A stretch of 64,000 nucleotides of DNA from an uncultured Treponema sp. (GTDB lineage Bacteria; Spirochaetota; Spirochaetia; Treponematales; Treponemataceae), in the NCBI GenBank assembly GCA_946631855.1, contig CAMPAL010000001.1, positions 1-64,000 on the forward strand, written 5' to 3'. Positions 16,683-25,411 of this stretch are shown here, piece by piece. The notes under the pieces are model-generated. The model was not told the DNA's origin, did not search any database, and saw only the letters and a program-made list of their open reading frames with translations. Each line of letters begins with the position of its first letter. Position 1 is the stretch's first letter. The position numbers were made by a program, and so were the translations under genes.

Positions 16683-17917
16683 AATGTATCACGAGTTATT
16701 ATTTCTAAAATCTTTTAAAAAGATTTTTAATTTTTTAAATATATATTTAGAAACCCCTATCTCGTTGTACATTCACTTTTTTATTTCTTTTCGGGGTTAT
16801 TAAAATGCATAATGATATATGATTCTTCTTTTTTATATAATACAAATTCGAATGTATAACATGTTATTGAAACAAGTAATACAATAAAATTGCGTTAAAG
16901 TCTTATAGAATAAAGGAATAAGATTAAATGTACAACGAGTTAGATTTATTAAACTTTTTAAAATGCTTTTTTGATTTTTTAAAATATAATATAAAAACCC
17001 GAAACTCGTTGTACATTTAATTCTTTTGCGGCTTAATGTATAACGAGTTAGTAAAACAAGTGATACATTAAAACTATGATAAGCTGTTATAATACAAAGA
17101 AATGGAAGATAAATGTACAACGAGTTAGGATTTATAAACTCTTTTAAAAACTTTTTTGAAATTTTAAAATATAAATAGAAACCCCTTATCTTGTTGTACA
17201 TTTACTTATTTCTCTTTATTTTATAACACTTTAGCCGAGTTTTAATGTATAACGATTTATTAAAAATGTATCATTTTTAGGTTAGGATTTGTATTATATA
17301 AAAAGAAGGAGGTATTTATTATACTTAAGAAATCAAAAGAGATTGAATGTACAACGGGTTAAGAGGGTTTCAAATATATTTTTAAAATTTCAAAAATCTT
17401 TTTAAAAGATTTTAGAAAAGTTAACTCATTATACATTTACTTGTTTTTCTTTGTATTTTAAGGGTTTAGGAGAATTTTTAATGTATCATATGTTAGAAAA
17501 CTTGTTATACATTCACTTGTATCATATTTTTGTTATACATTAAAAAAGGCAGAAAAATAGATTCCGCCTTACATATAATATAGAAAAGATACATTCGTGA
17601 AAAGAAATAAAAAGTTGAATGTACAACGAGTTACGGGTTTTTAATTATATATTTAAAATTTCAAAAAAGTTTTTAAAAGAGTTTAGAAAAGATAACTCGT
17701 TATACATTCACTCCCATTTCCTTACTCTATAAGGATTTAACTCACTTTTAATGTATCACGAGTTGCTCTAACATATGATACATTAAAATCGCGCTAAAGT
17801 CTTATAATACAAAGAAGTAGAATTAAATGTACCACGAGTTAACTTTTATAAACTTTTTAAAAAACTTTTTCAAAATTTTAAAATATAATATAAAACCCTC
17901 TAACTCGTGATACATTT
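16683..17917. repeat. Repeat array 1: six 87-bp and several 31-bp inverted repeats
   Basis: No genes (the ORF at 16833-17201 is antisense to repeats). Six units begin TGTAYMACGAGTTA-like and end in the inverse: 16685-16771, 16929-17015, 17114-17200, 17348-17435, 17620-17706, 17828-17914, each 87 or 88 bp. Between them lie 31-bp versions (16853-16883, 17037-17067, 17482-17511, 17752-17782, a decayed one near 17246) and linkers like AAAGTCTTATAATACAAAG. The unit interior is asymmetric and occurs in both orientations. Candidate origin, partition or protein-binding array. Confidence 0.85.
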
Positions 17918-18037
17918 AATTCCGTTTCCTTTTTATTTGATTTCAGCCTATACCTTTTTTCTATATTAAAAAAACTCATACTGGGCTTTTTATAAAGGTG
18001 AAATCTCAAGTACTAAATTAAAACGGAGGATTTCACA

Positions 18038-18655
18038 ATGAGAATTTTAAAAGAAAACGTTTTACAGGATTATCCTCAATTAAAACCTGTTTATGATTTT
18101 GGAAAAAGAAAACATGATGCAACCGGTAAAATAAGAATGAATTCAGGAGCACCTTATTGGGTACACCCTGATATGGTTGCAGAAGTTGTTGCTGCTTACG
18201 GGGGAACTGATGATGAAATTGAGGCAGCCCTAGGGCACGATTTAATTGAGGATGCTAATGTTACATATGAGGATTTGATAGATAATGGGTTTTCGGAAAA
18301 AGCAGCTAACATAGTTGAAGAGGTTACCAACATTGAATCTGAAGTGAAAAGATTAGGAAAAGAACAATATATAAACAAGGAACTTATGGAACTCTCGGAT
18401 TCTGCGTTATTTGTAAAAATTGCGGATTGTTATTGTAATTATTGGGATCATCCAAAGCCTGGTCAAAAAGAAAGACTGATAAGAAACTTAAAATACTTGA
18501 TTGAATTTAGAGGAGAAGAAAACATTCCAAGAAAATGTAAAAGACTTTTAAAAGGAATCCCCGAATTAGAAGAGTATTTAGATATTTTAGATACAAATGA
18601 ATTTGAAGATTCTTTTGATGATTTTTCTGAAGAACCTCAATATTTAGTAAGTTAA
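18038..18655 (+). CDS. SpoT/MESH1-like HD hydrolase
   Basis: 205 aa HD-domain protein of the RelA/SpoT hydrolase type: YWVHPDMVAE, then ALGHDLIEDANVTYEDL (HDxxED) and a later KIADCYCN. This subfamily removes pyrophosphate from (p)ppGpp; no synthetase domain is present, so it may act as a small alarmone hydrolase lowering the stringent response. RBS cggaggatttc; CTATATT lies about 85 nt upstream, next to repeat array 1. Confidence 0.75.
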   Translation: MRILKENVLQDYPQLKPVYDFGKRKHDATGKIRMNSGAPYWVHPDMVAEVVAAYGGTDDEIEAALGHDLIEDANVTYEDLIDNGFSEKAANIVEEVTNIESEVKRLGKEQYINKELMELSDSALFVKIADCYCNYWDHPKPGQKERLIRNLKYLIEFRGEENIPRKCKRLLKGIPELEEYLDILDTNEFEDSFDDFSEEPQYLVS

Positions 18656-18674
18656 ACATGACGTTTTCGAGTAC

Positions 18675-18684
18675 ACTAATTTTT
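18675..18684 (+). promoter_or_regulatory. ACTAATTT-class motif, leaderless type
   Basis: ACTAATTTTT ends 2 nt before the ATG of the HNH gene, with no SD between. Similar motifs precede genes at 2728, 5806, 22166, 30712, 39256 (-) and 54965 (-). Confidence 0.45.
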
Positions 18685-18686
18685 AC

Positions 18687-19535
18687 ATGAATTATGAAAA
18701 AATTTACAGAAATTATGTTGAATTTGTAAGAAAAGAGGTATCCGAAGGAAGAAGACCTTCGGATAGAAGTACTTATATTTTTCAAAGAAAAAAGGGAATT
18801 TTGAAAAAAGATGAAATTTTTGAATTTCACCATATCTTACCAAAATGTTTAGGAGGAGAAGATTCTAAAGAAAATTTAATTCCTTTAACTCCAAGAGAAC
18901 ATTATTTAGCTCATTTAACACTTTGGAAAATATATCCTCATGAAAATGGAATTGCATTAGCTCTTTGGGCTTTTAACGGGGCTTTTAAAAAAGAGGGTTT
19001 TGAATTTCAAAAAGGTCTGCCCTCAAAAATATATCAAAAATTGAAAGAATCTATTGATTTTGGGGCATCTCAAAGAGGTATTAAAAAGTCTCCTGAATTT
19101 TGTGAAAATTTAAGAAAGAAAAGATTAGGAAAAAAAAATTCGGAAGAAACAAAAAGAAGAATAAAAGAGCATCATGCAGATGTGAGGGGTATAAAAAACG
19201 CAAATTTTGGAAAAAAGTGGAGTGAAAGTCAGAAAAAAAGAGCTTCTGAAATCAAAAAAGAATACTACAAGGATCCTCAAAATAGAAGTAAACCTGTTTT
19301 GAGTAGGAAAAAGAATGGAATTTCCTATAAAGGAAGTTTGAACCCTAATGCAAAAAAAGTTATTTGCACCACTACTAATGAAGTTTTTGATTCAGTGAAA
19401 GATTGTTGTAAAAAAATTTTTAATAATGATGAACATGGAATATGTCAATGCGTTGCAGAAGCTGCGAGAGGGAAAAGAAAAACAAAAACACCTTTTTCTT
19501 TTAAGGGGTATTCTTTTAAATATGAGGAAGTTTGA
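18687..19535 (+). CDS. HNH homing endonuclease
   Basis: 282 aa. HNH core FEFHHILPKCLGG, ENLIPLTPREHYLAH near the N-terminus, then Lys-rich NUMOD-type DNA-binding segments (GKKNSEETKRRIKEHH, NANFGKKWSESQKKR) and a C-terminal VICTTTNEVFDSVKDCCKK helix-turn-helix-like module. Free-standing, 31 bases after the HD gene. It is a paralogue of the gene at 32656 and probably spreads by cutting and conversion. Confidence 0.85.
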   Translation: MNYEKIYRNYVEFVRKEVSEGRRPSDRSTYIFQRKKGILKKDEIFEFHHILPKCLGGEDSKENLIPLTPREHYLAHLTLWKIYPHENGIALALWAFNGAFKKEGFEFQKGLPSKIYQKLKESIDFGASQRGIKKSPEFCENLRKKRLGKKNSEETKRRIKEHHADVRGIKNANFGKKWSESQKKRASEIKKEYYKDPQNRSKPVLSRKKNGISYKGSLNPNAKKVICTTTNEVFDSVKDCCKKIFNNDEHGICQCVAEAARGKRKTKTPFSFKGYSFKYEEV

Positions 19536-19627
19536 AAGACGTAGAAAAAGAAGAAATTGAGAACCCTTCTTTTTAATCAAACAGTTTTTTAAATGCTTTT
19601 CTATATTCCTTAAAAAGGAGAAAAGTA

Positions 19628-20365
19628 ATGAATAATAATAAGGTGAAAAATTGCAGCTTTATTGTTGTAATTTTAGCAATGGCTTCTGTTATTTTTAGTG
19701 TAGCTGCTAATCAAGTTTCAGGAAGATTAGGCTTCTTTGGGCCTTTCGCAGCTCCTTTGGGTGTGTTTTATTTTCCTTGCATTTATGTTATTTCTGATAT
19801 TCTTTCAGAAGTGTATGGTTATAGAATTTCCAGATGGGTTTCCTGGATTACCTCTTTTGTAAACATCATATTCCTCGGATTAGTTCTTGGTGTAATTTCC
19901 ATTATCAAACCGGTACCGTGGTGTGAAGATTTAAATCAAGCCCTTTGGGATGTAAATGGAACCTCATTCAGAGTGGTAGTAGGATCTATATTAGGAGCGG
20001 TTTTAGCTGGATGGGTTAATGATATTATTTTTCAAAAGTTTAAACATAAGGAAGGAGAAAAGGGTTTTGCAAAAAGAAAACTTCTTTCTAGTTTAGCTGC
20101 AGAGGCCGTAGATACTATTACATTCATCACTATAGCTTTTTTAGGTACAATGCCTTTTAGTCCCCTTTCAGAAGGAGGATCTATTTACACTTCTGTATGT
20201 TCTTTGTATGTTGTACAGTTTTTATTGAAATACAGTGTTGAAGTAATAACAGAACCTTTAGCTCATCTTTTAGCTAAGAAATTGAAGAAATTGGATCCTG
20301 ATGCTTTCGAGGATAGAAGCAATTTCAATATTTTTGGTTTTGAGAAAAAGCAGAAAACAAACTAA
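19628..20365 (+). CDS. YhhQ/VUT family queuosine-precursor transporter
   Basis: 245-aa membrane protein with about six hydrophobic segments. The signature FPCIYVISDILSEVYGYR and the later LLSSLAAEAVDTITFITIAF match YhhQ (DUF165), the importer of preQ0/preQ1 in bacteria. RBS aaaaaggag and CTATATT about 25 nt upstream. In phages this gene accompanies 7-deazaguanine DNA modification; here a QueD-like and a DpdA-like gene are within 25 kb. Acts in the host inner membrane. Confidence 0.85.
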   Translation: MNNNKVKNCSFIVVILAMASVIFSVAANQVSGRLGFFGPFAAPLGVFYFPCIYVISDILSEVYGYRISRWVSWITSFVNIIFLGLVLGVISIIKPVPWCEDLNQALWDVNGTSFRVVVGSILGAVLAGWVNDIIFQKFKHKEGEKGFAKRKLLSSLAAEAVDTITFITIAFLGTMPFSPLSEGGSIYTSVCSLYVVQFLLKYSVEVITEPLAHLLAKKLKKLDPDAFEDRSNFNIFGFEKKQKTN

Positions 20366-20383
20366 ATCAAAAAGTCAAGGGGA

Positions 20384-20493
20384 CAGGTTAGCAATCCCAC
20401 TGCAACTTGAAAATTGCATCATACTCAATTTTCTAACCCTTTCTACTAATTAAATTTATAGAGTCGTGGGAAGCTCTTAAAAGGAGTTTAAGT
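20384..20493 (+). promoter_or_regulatory. Structured leader of broken endonuclease gene
   Basis: GGTTAG/CTAACC and GAAAATTG/CAATTTTC can pair here. Then ACTAATT and TTTATAG-AGTCGTGGGAAGCT-CTTAAAAGGAG precede the ATG. The last part matches the leader of the HNH gene at 32656 (TTTATAG-TGACGTGACAATCA-CTTAAAAGGAG); the short stem AGAG/CTCT versus AGTGA/TCACT is kept although the bases differ. Confidence 0.45.
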
Positions 20494-21354
20494 ATGAAAA
20501 AATTAACAGATGAGGTCATATTCCTCAAATCCCTAGAGAATTTCTCTACTCTATTTTTAGAGTATGGTGGAAATCAAAAATTTCAATTCATTTGTGAAAA
20601 ATGCAATCACTCTCAAACCCTTCCAAAGAAAAGAATTAAAAAACTTCAATCCTTAAAATGTTCAAAATGTAGAAGAAAAGAAACTAATCTGCAAAAATAT
20701 GGAGTTGAAAATATTTTTCAGGATACTAAAAGAATTGAAAAGGCCTGCATTTCAAAGCTTGGAGTATCAAACCCTCAGCAATTAAAGACTGTAAGAGAAA
20801 AAACTAAGAAAACTAATCTAGAAAAATATGGATGTGAAACTCCTTTGCAATTAGAAAAATCTAAAGAAGCATCTAGACAAAATTGGAAAGAATGTAAAGA
20901 TACCAGAATTGAAAGAAGAAGAAAAACTTGCAAAGAGAAGTATGGAGAAATTCATTTTTTAAAAACAAACGAAGGAAAAGAAAAATAGGAAAACACTTGT
21001 AAGGAAAGATTTGGGTGTAAAAGTTCATCTCAATCAGAAGTTGTTAGACAAAAATTAAAGGAGGCTTGGGCTAAAAAATCAGAAGAGGAGTTAGTAGCTA
21101 TAAAGGAGAAGTATGTATCTACTTGTTTAGAAAGGTATGGAGTTGAAAGCTCTTCACAATCTCCTGAGATTCGGAAAAAAGGAAAGTCTAAAATTAGAAA
21201 GGATGGACAATTGTTCGATAGTAGTTGGGAATTGAAAGTTTTTGAATTTTGTAAGGAAAATTCAATTCCTGTAAAAAGAGAACCTGTAGTTTTAGAATAT
21301 GAATTTCAAAACAAAAAATGTAAATATTTTCCTGATTTTGAAGTGAACTACTGA
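20494..21354 (+). pseudogene. Broken homing endonuclease (PD-(D/E)XK type)
   Basis: Homologue of the intact gene at 60348: N-terminal zinc finger (CEKCNHS...CSKCRR), repeats such as ETNLQKYGVENIF, and nuclease start FDSSWELKVF...YFPDFE. TAG at 20986 interrupts the frame, which continues in phase (ENTCKERFG...) to 21342. There the sequence switches into a TnpB right end (GTGAACTACTGA), removing the EIKG catalytic strand. Two independent lesions, so not functional as a full nuclease. Confidence 0.85.
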
Positions 21355-21416
21355 TTGGCTAAAGACCAATCAGCTTCCAACTTTATGTTGTTTCCAACAA
21401 TGAGTTTGGACTTTCC
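21343..21416 (-). mobile_element. Solo right end / omega-RNA scaffold of TnpB element
   Basis: About 74 bp nearly identical to the right end at 49213-49286 but with no tnpB attached. Differences compensate: GATTGG-CTAAAGA-CCAATC versus GATAGG-CTAAAGA-CCTATC, and TTGTTG/CAACAA-type stem versus TGCAG/CTGCA. It is inserted in the endonuclease pseudogene. RNA would read leftward, with its guide taken from the endonuclease sequence. Confidence 0.75.
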
Positions 21417-21526
21417 TGTATATTTTAATTTTGCTATTTATCAAACCTTTGTATAAAGGTCATCTATTCTTGCATTAATATTTTGAAATTCCATTTCTAT
21501 ATAATTTAAAATACCATTGAAAGTAT

Positions 21527-21928
21527 TTACATCGGCTTTGTCAAATTCTTTTTTAACGGATTTAAAGAAAGGAATTCTTTAACGTTATAATATCTCCAAA
21601 GGTTCATTGGATTCCATTCAAGAAGGCCACCCTCTTTTATTGTACAAAAACCTTTAACGAGGCAAAAAGTTAATATTGGAAAATTTTTAAAATCCCAATT
21701 TGTAACAATTGGGCTTCCAAATTCCTTTCTAAACTTCTCCACTTGTTCGTAAGTAGGCTCATCATACTTTAGACGAATCACTCCTTCTCGAAACTTTGAA
21801 AAATCTATTGGAAGATTTTTCGGAAGATCAACCCATTTACCTTCGGTTTCTTCATATTCAAGGGTTGCACCTCTGTCGTAACAATTTTTTAAAAACTTTT
21901 GAGATTCACTCAATTTTTCCTTAAACAT
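21527..21928 (-). CDS. Unknown protein
   Basis: ATG at 21928 (133 aa) sits behind agaggaggaaaga; the track start at 21955 is less likely. Overlaps the upstream small gene by 8 bases, so coupled. Contains EEGGLLEWNPMNLWRYYNVKE; no family recognised. Confidence 0.6.
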   Translation of the reverse strand: MFKEKLSESQKFLKNCYDRGATLEYEETEGKWVDLPKNLPIDFSKFREGVIRLKYDEPTYEQVEKFRKEFGSPIVTNWDFKNFPILTFCLVKGFCTIKEGGLLEWNPMNLWRYYNVKEFLSLNPLKKNLTKPM

Positions 21929-22118
21929 TCTTTCCTCCTCTAAAATATCCTGCATTAAAACCAGATTTAAATGCTCTTTCTACTCTAAATTCTTCGCAAG
22001 GGTCATCAAACATTTTATCTTTTGAATATTCCTTCCACGCTTTTTCAATTTCTGAATTTGGGGATTCAATAATGTTATTGATTTTCTTTTTTAGATGTTT
22101 AGAAATGAATTTTAACAT
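21921..22118 (-). CDS. Small unknown protein
   Basis: 65 aa, basic N-terminus, ending FNAGYFRGGKNV. TCTATAATACTAAT precedes the ATG directly, with no SD (leaderless type). First gene of a two-gene unit. Confidence 0.5.
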   Translation of the reverse strand: MLKFISKHLKKKINNIIESPNSEIEKAWKEYSKDKMFDDPCEEFRVERAFKSGFNAGYFRGGKNV

Positions 22119-22165
22119 ATTAGTATTATAGAGATACGCGCAGAAGAAAAACTAATTTTTTACAT

Positions 22166-22606
22166 ATGACTAGAGCAGAATTAAAACAAAAACGTTTGAA
22201 CGAAGAAAATGAAAAAATTGAGGAATTAAAAGGTAAACAAATAACTGAGGATCAAAAGAATTGGTTCCGTAGTACTCTTCAATGGAAGGAATTTAGAGAC
22301 TCTTTTGAAAATGCAGGTGTAAAGAAATTTAAAAATGGAAAAGAAAAACCCATCAAAGCAGTAGACCCTTTTACTCTTAATCCTCTAAAGAAAGGCTGGC
22401 AATTGCACCATTGCGATCTTGACAGTAGAAATTACACAAATCTAATTAAAGAACACTTTTTAGCACTTAATCCCAACTCACACTCGTTCTTACATTGGGC
22501 ATTCACTCAGATGTGTAAGGATAAAGGTTTTATAAAAAGATTTGAGGATGCATTATATATGATGTACGAATTAAATGAAGGAAAAGATGTGAAGGATTTC
22601 AAGTGA
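22166..22606 (+). CDS. Possible His-Me finger/HNH-like protein
   Basis: 146 aa. GWQLHHCDLDSRNY...LNPNSHSFLHW has the spacing of His residues seen in HNH/endonuclease VII-like proteins, but no complete zinc cluster is visible. ACTAATTTTTTACAT is directly before the ATG (leaderless type). Function uncertain. Confidence 0.5.
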   Translation: MTRAELKQKRLNEENEKIEELKGKQITEDQKNWFRSTLQWKEFRDSFENAGVKKFKNGKEKPIKAVDPFTLNPLKKGWQLHHCDLDSRNYTNLIKEHFLALNPNSHSFLHWAFTQMCKDKGFIKRFEDALYMMYELNEGKDVKDFK

Positions 22607-22662
22607 AATTATTTTGACAAAAAAATAAATGAGATGTTTCCCCATCTCATTGCAATTTAGAT

Positions 22663-22878
22663 CTAAATCTTTTTCTGAGAATTTTTCGATAAGCCTTCAG
22701 CAAGCTTATTTAGTTGAGCTTTTCCTTCTTCCAAACTATAATAAAGAGCTTCTTTTATCCACCCGTCTGTTCCTTCTATATATCCATTAAAGTCATGCCA
22801 AAACAAAAATTTCTTGTACTGAATCTTGAATGGCTTTGCATTTGTCGAGCGATCTCCTAAAGATAATCTAAGTTTCAT
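22663..22878 (-). CDS. Small unknown protein
   Basis: 71 aa with FLFWHDFNGYIEGTDGW. ATG lies 7 nt behind CTATATT, without an SD; a GAGATG/CATCTC terminator lies beyond its stop. Confidence 0.5.
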   Translation of the reverse strand: MKLRLSLGDRSTNAKPFKIQYKKFLFWHDFNGYIEGTDGWIKEALYYSLEEGKAQLNKLAEGLSKNSQKKI

Positions 22879-22939
22879 GTTGAAAAATATAGAACCAAAA
22901 TTAAAAAACTACTCAAAAAAGAGTAGTTTTTAGATTCAC

Positions 22940-23476
22940 TTAAAAATATTCAAGAATTTCGTTAATTATTCTATGTTCTTTTAGAAACTTATCTAAATCC
23001 TCATAATCTTCAATAGTTTCGTCTTGTATTTGAAGCAAATCTCTTAAATATTCCCTGTACTTTCCAGGAATTACTAAATCCTCTTCAGCTTCCTTAAAAG
23101 CTCGCTTATTTTTAATCATCTTACTCTCCTTTTTTATAGTAGAAGGCGTTATACTTCCTTTAAACTCATCAATAAAATCAATTGTATCTTCCAGGTCCAT
23201 TTGCAATTCTGAAAGTTCACCTGACCAGCTTTCAATTTTTTCTTTATTTGAATCTTTACAATCAATTGTATAAGAATCCACTCCGTTTGGAGAGAATGAG
23301 AAAATCAAATCAGTTCTTCCACAATCAACCTGCCAAATAATTGAAACATTAGATTCTTTATCCATTATAAAGATATCCGGTCTATTAGAATCTTTCAAAA
23401 ACTTCAAAACCCTTGCGCGAAGTTTTGCACTAAAGTTTCCTGCTCTTGCTTCTTTTAAATTTCTATTTATTCTCAT
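22940..23476 (-). CDS. Unknown protein with LKEA N-terminus
   Basis: 178 aa, acidic C-terminal half. Its start MRINRNLKEARAG has an LxEA site like those cut by T4-type prohead proteases and seen in internal head proteins; a second site (AFKEAEED) occurs later. That would make it a packaged protein, but this is inference. SD aaaggaaaat; ACTAATT upstream. Confidence 0.55.
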   Translation of the reverse strand: MRINRNLKEARAGNFSAKLRARVLKFLKDSNRPDIFIMDKESNVSIIWQVDCGRTDLIFSFSPNGVDSYTIDCKDSNKEKIESWSGELSELQMDLEDTIDFIDEFKGSITPSTIKKESKMIKNKRAFKEAEEDLVIPGKYREYLRDLLQIQDETIEDYEDLDKFLKEHRIINEILEYF

Positions 23477-23552
23477 TTTTATTTTCCTTTTAAAACAATT
23501 AGTGGGTTTTTTTGCATTAAGGAAATGTATATTTTCAGTATAGGAGTCAAAA

Positions 23553-23996
23553 ATGAATGATCTTGAAAATTCATCTAAAATTGAAAAAATGGAAAATTTC
23601 TTTCATCAATGGTACGACATTTTGAATCCTTTACAAAAAATAGATGCCGATAACTTTTTGTTGAATTATCCAATACACGAGATTGAAAATGATATCTTTT
23701 CAGCTGCAGAAAAGAACAATATTAAAATTGAGGTTCCTCCTGCAAGGCTTTTTCAAGTTGAAGTTGAAAATAAAGTGAAAACCCCAGAACGCAAAATTCT
23801 AGAGTGCAAATTCATTCCATTTGGAAAAACTAACGACTCTTTCCGTAAAGAACTTTTCAATCTTTTTGAAAATACAAAAAGCACTTACCCTGATAAACTC
23901 ATAACTTTTTTTTGCATGTGCCCTTTTATAAAAAGTTTTTCCTTTTCCGCAAAAGAATATCAATACGGAATACTTGGAACTTTTTGGATTCCTTAA
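23553..23996 (+). CDS. Unknown protein
   Basis: 147 aa, start behind taggagtcaaaa. Mixed helix/strand, with no motif recognised. Ends at a convergent terminator. Confidence 0.6.
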   Translation: MNDLENSSKIEKMENFFHQWYDILNPLQKIDADNFLLNYPIHEIENDIFSAAEKNNIKIEVPPARLFQVEVENKVKTPERKILECKFIPFGKTNDSFRKELFNLFENTKSTYPDKLITFFCMCPFIKSFSFSAKEYQYGILGTFWIP

Positions 23997-24021
23997 AAAA
24001 AGCTCCTGTAAAAAGGGCTTT

Positions 24022-24504
24022 TTAATATCCGTAAAATTCAATTCTGTAATTATATCTTGTTCTTGTACCATCTTGAAATTCATCAAAAGAGCAAGCTAAA
24101 AGAACTTGCCTAACCTTGTAATCTTCTTCGCATTCGTGAATTTCTACACCAAGATCGTATTCGCTTACACTATAAGTTTGTTCAGCATAAACTATCAATT
24201 CACGTACAGCTTTTAAAACGGCAGCGAGATTGTTGGAAACGTTGATTTGCTTTAGAATTTCACCTCCTTGACAAGTTAGAGGATTATCTTTCGGCTGTTT
24301 CTTTACAAAAACCAATTGTTTTAAAAAAGTTCTGCTGACTGCAGGAAAATCAGGATCATTGTGAGAAAGCATACTCTCCGCATGCCGATCACACCAATCT
24401 TTTACAAATTTCTCTTTCTCTGCATCTGTATAACATGTGGTGAGATAATCATCTAAATCTGAGCCACAAAAATCTGCGCTATGAAAAATATCCCAAACTG
24501 CCAT
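24022..24504 (-). CDS. Unknown protein
   Basis: 160 aa, rich in Cys, Asp and Glu (DYLTTCYTDAEKEKFVKDWC). RBS aaggaggtac. GC-richer codon use than surrounding genes. No family recognised. Confidence 0.6.
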   Translation of the reverse strand: MAVWDIFHSADFCGSDLDDYLTTCYTDAEKEKFVKDWCDRHAESMLSHNDPDFPAVSRTFLKQLVFVKKQPKDNPLTCQGGEILKQINVSNNLAAVLKAVRELIVYAEQTYSVSEYDLGVEIHECEEDYKVRQVLLACSFDEFQDGTRTRYNYRIEFYGY

Positions 24505-24569
24505 AATTGTACCTCCTTAGAAAAAGGTTAAGGGTTTTCACAAAAAGACCCTTACCTTTTCATTTTTTT

Positions 24570-25295
24570 TTAGAAATTTTTTTCTGTTGAATGCTTTACA
24601 GAGTACATTACCCTTGTAAGATAATAATCTCCTTTCTGCTGGTAAGGTTTTTTACCTTCTTCCAAAGGCTGAATATTGAAAATTACCCAACCTTTTTCTG
24701 CGTGCTGCTGAGCGAGCTTGTAAACTTCTACTTTTGAATTTAAACTGTCATAAGCTGCAGCAATTTTCTTTTCTGTAGCTTTATAAGCTTTGCGGAACTC
24801 TTCAACTGCATAACCAGAAGCGTTAATCCAATCAAAACTCATTTTTGATTCTTCCAAAATCTTTTTCGCTTCTGCAACTTCTTTTGCAATTGCAGCTTTA
24901 AGTGGTTCAACGTTTACCGAAGTTTCAGCAAACCGCTTGTTTACCTCAATAATTCCTTCACGGTACTTTTCAATTGTACTCATCAAATCTTCGAGTTCAA
25001 AACCCTCAATTCCACCATTGAATTTATCACCGAGTTTGTAAGCCTCTGTTTTGCTCCACATTTCCCAAGGAGCATCCATTGTAAGATCTGTAAGACCCTC
25101 TTTCTTCAATGTAGGAAGGTAATCATAACGAAGACTAATGAATGTTCCATACTTTGAATCTCTGCACTGTGAAAAAGGAATTCCTTTATACATCCACATT
25201 GTAAAGCGGTTGCCATCATCTGAAAAATTAAACTGTGGAAGGTATTCAAAACCTTCAATGTCCTGGATTCTTTTCTCTGTAACTGTCTTGATCAT
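24570..25295 (-). CDS. Unknown protein, paralogue of 45894-46235 product
   Basis: 241 aa. The first ~120 residues match the 113-aa protein at 45894: YKGIPFSQ versus YHGVPITQ, KEGLTDL versus EKGLTDI, LGDKFNGG...FELEDL versus IGDKFFDV...FELEEL. The C-terminal half is a helical, coiled-coil-like extension. Both genes share the AAAACCCTATATTATAA promoter and GAGGTACGA leader, so promoter and gene were duplicated or co-opted together. Confidence 0.7.
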   Translation of the reverse strand: MIKTVTEKRIQDIEGFEYLPQFNFSDDGNRFTMWMYKGIPFSQCRDSKYGTFISLRYDYLPTLKKEGLTDLTMDAPWEMWSKTEAYKLGDKFNGGIEGFELEDLMSTIEKYREGIIEVNKRFAETSVNVEPLKAAIAKEVAEAKKILEESKMSFDWINASGYAVEEFRKAYKATEKKIAAAYDSLNSKVEVYKLAQQHAEKGWVIFNIQPLEEGKKPYQQKGDYYLTRVMYSVKHSTEKNF

Positions 25296-25313
25296 TGTTC
25301 GTACCTCTTATGC

Positions 25314-25330
25314 TTATAATATAGGGTTTT
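25314..25330 (-). promoter_or_regulatory. CTATATT-class promoter with GAGGTAC leader
   Basis: AAAACCCTATATTATAA on the minus strand, with a gaggtacga leader before the gene ending at 24570. Confidence 0.6.
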
Positions 25331-25411
25331 GAGTAAAGAAATTCACACAAAAAAATAAAATTCTTTTTGCAAAAGTTACCCTATAATATTGAAAGCAAGG
25401 CAGGTATTAAA

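Noticed and set aside
16833-17201. 122-aa minus-strand ORF
   Set aside because: It lies wholly inside the inverted-repeat array, is antisense to repeat units and has no SD or protein-like composition.
16683-17917. CRISPR array
   Set aside because: Units are inverted repeats with related interiors in both orientations, not direct repeats with unique spacers, and no cas genes are present.
20986-20988. TAG reassigned to an amino acid
   Set aside because: TAG ends other genes at normal positions next to terminators (for example 5747), so this is better explained as a nonsense mutation in a dead gene.
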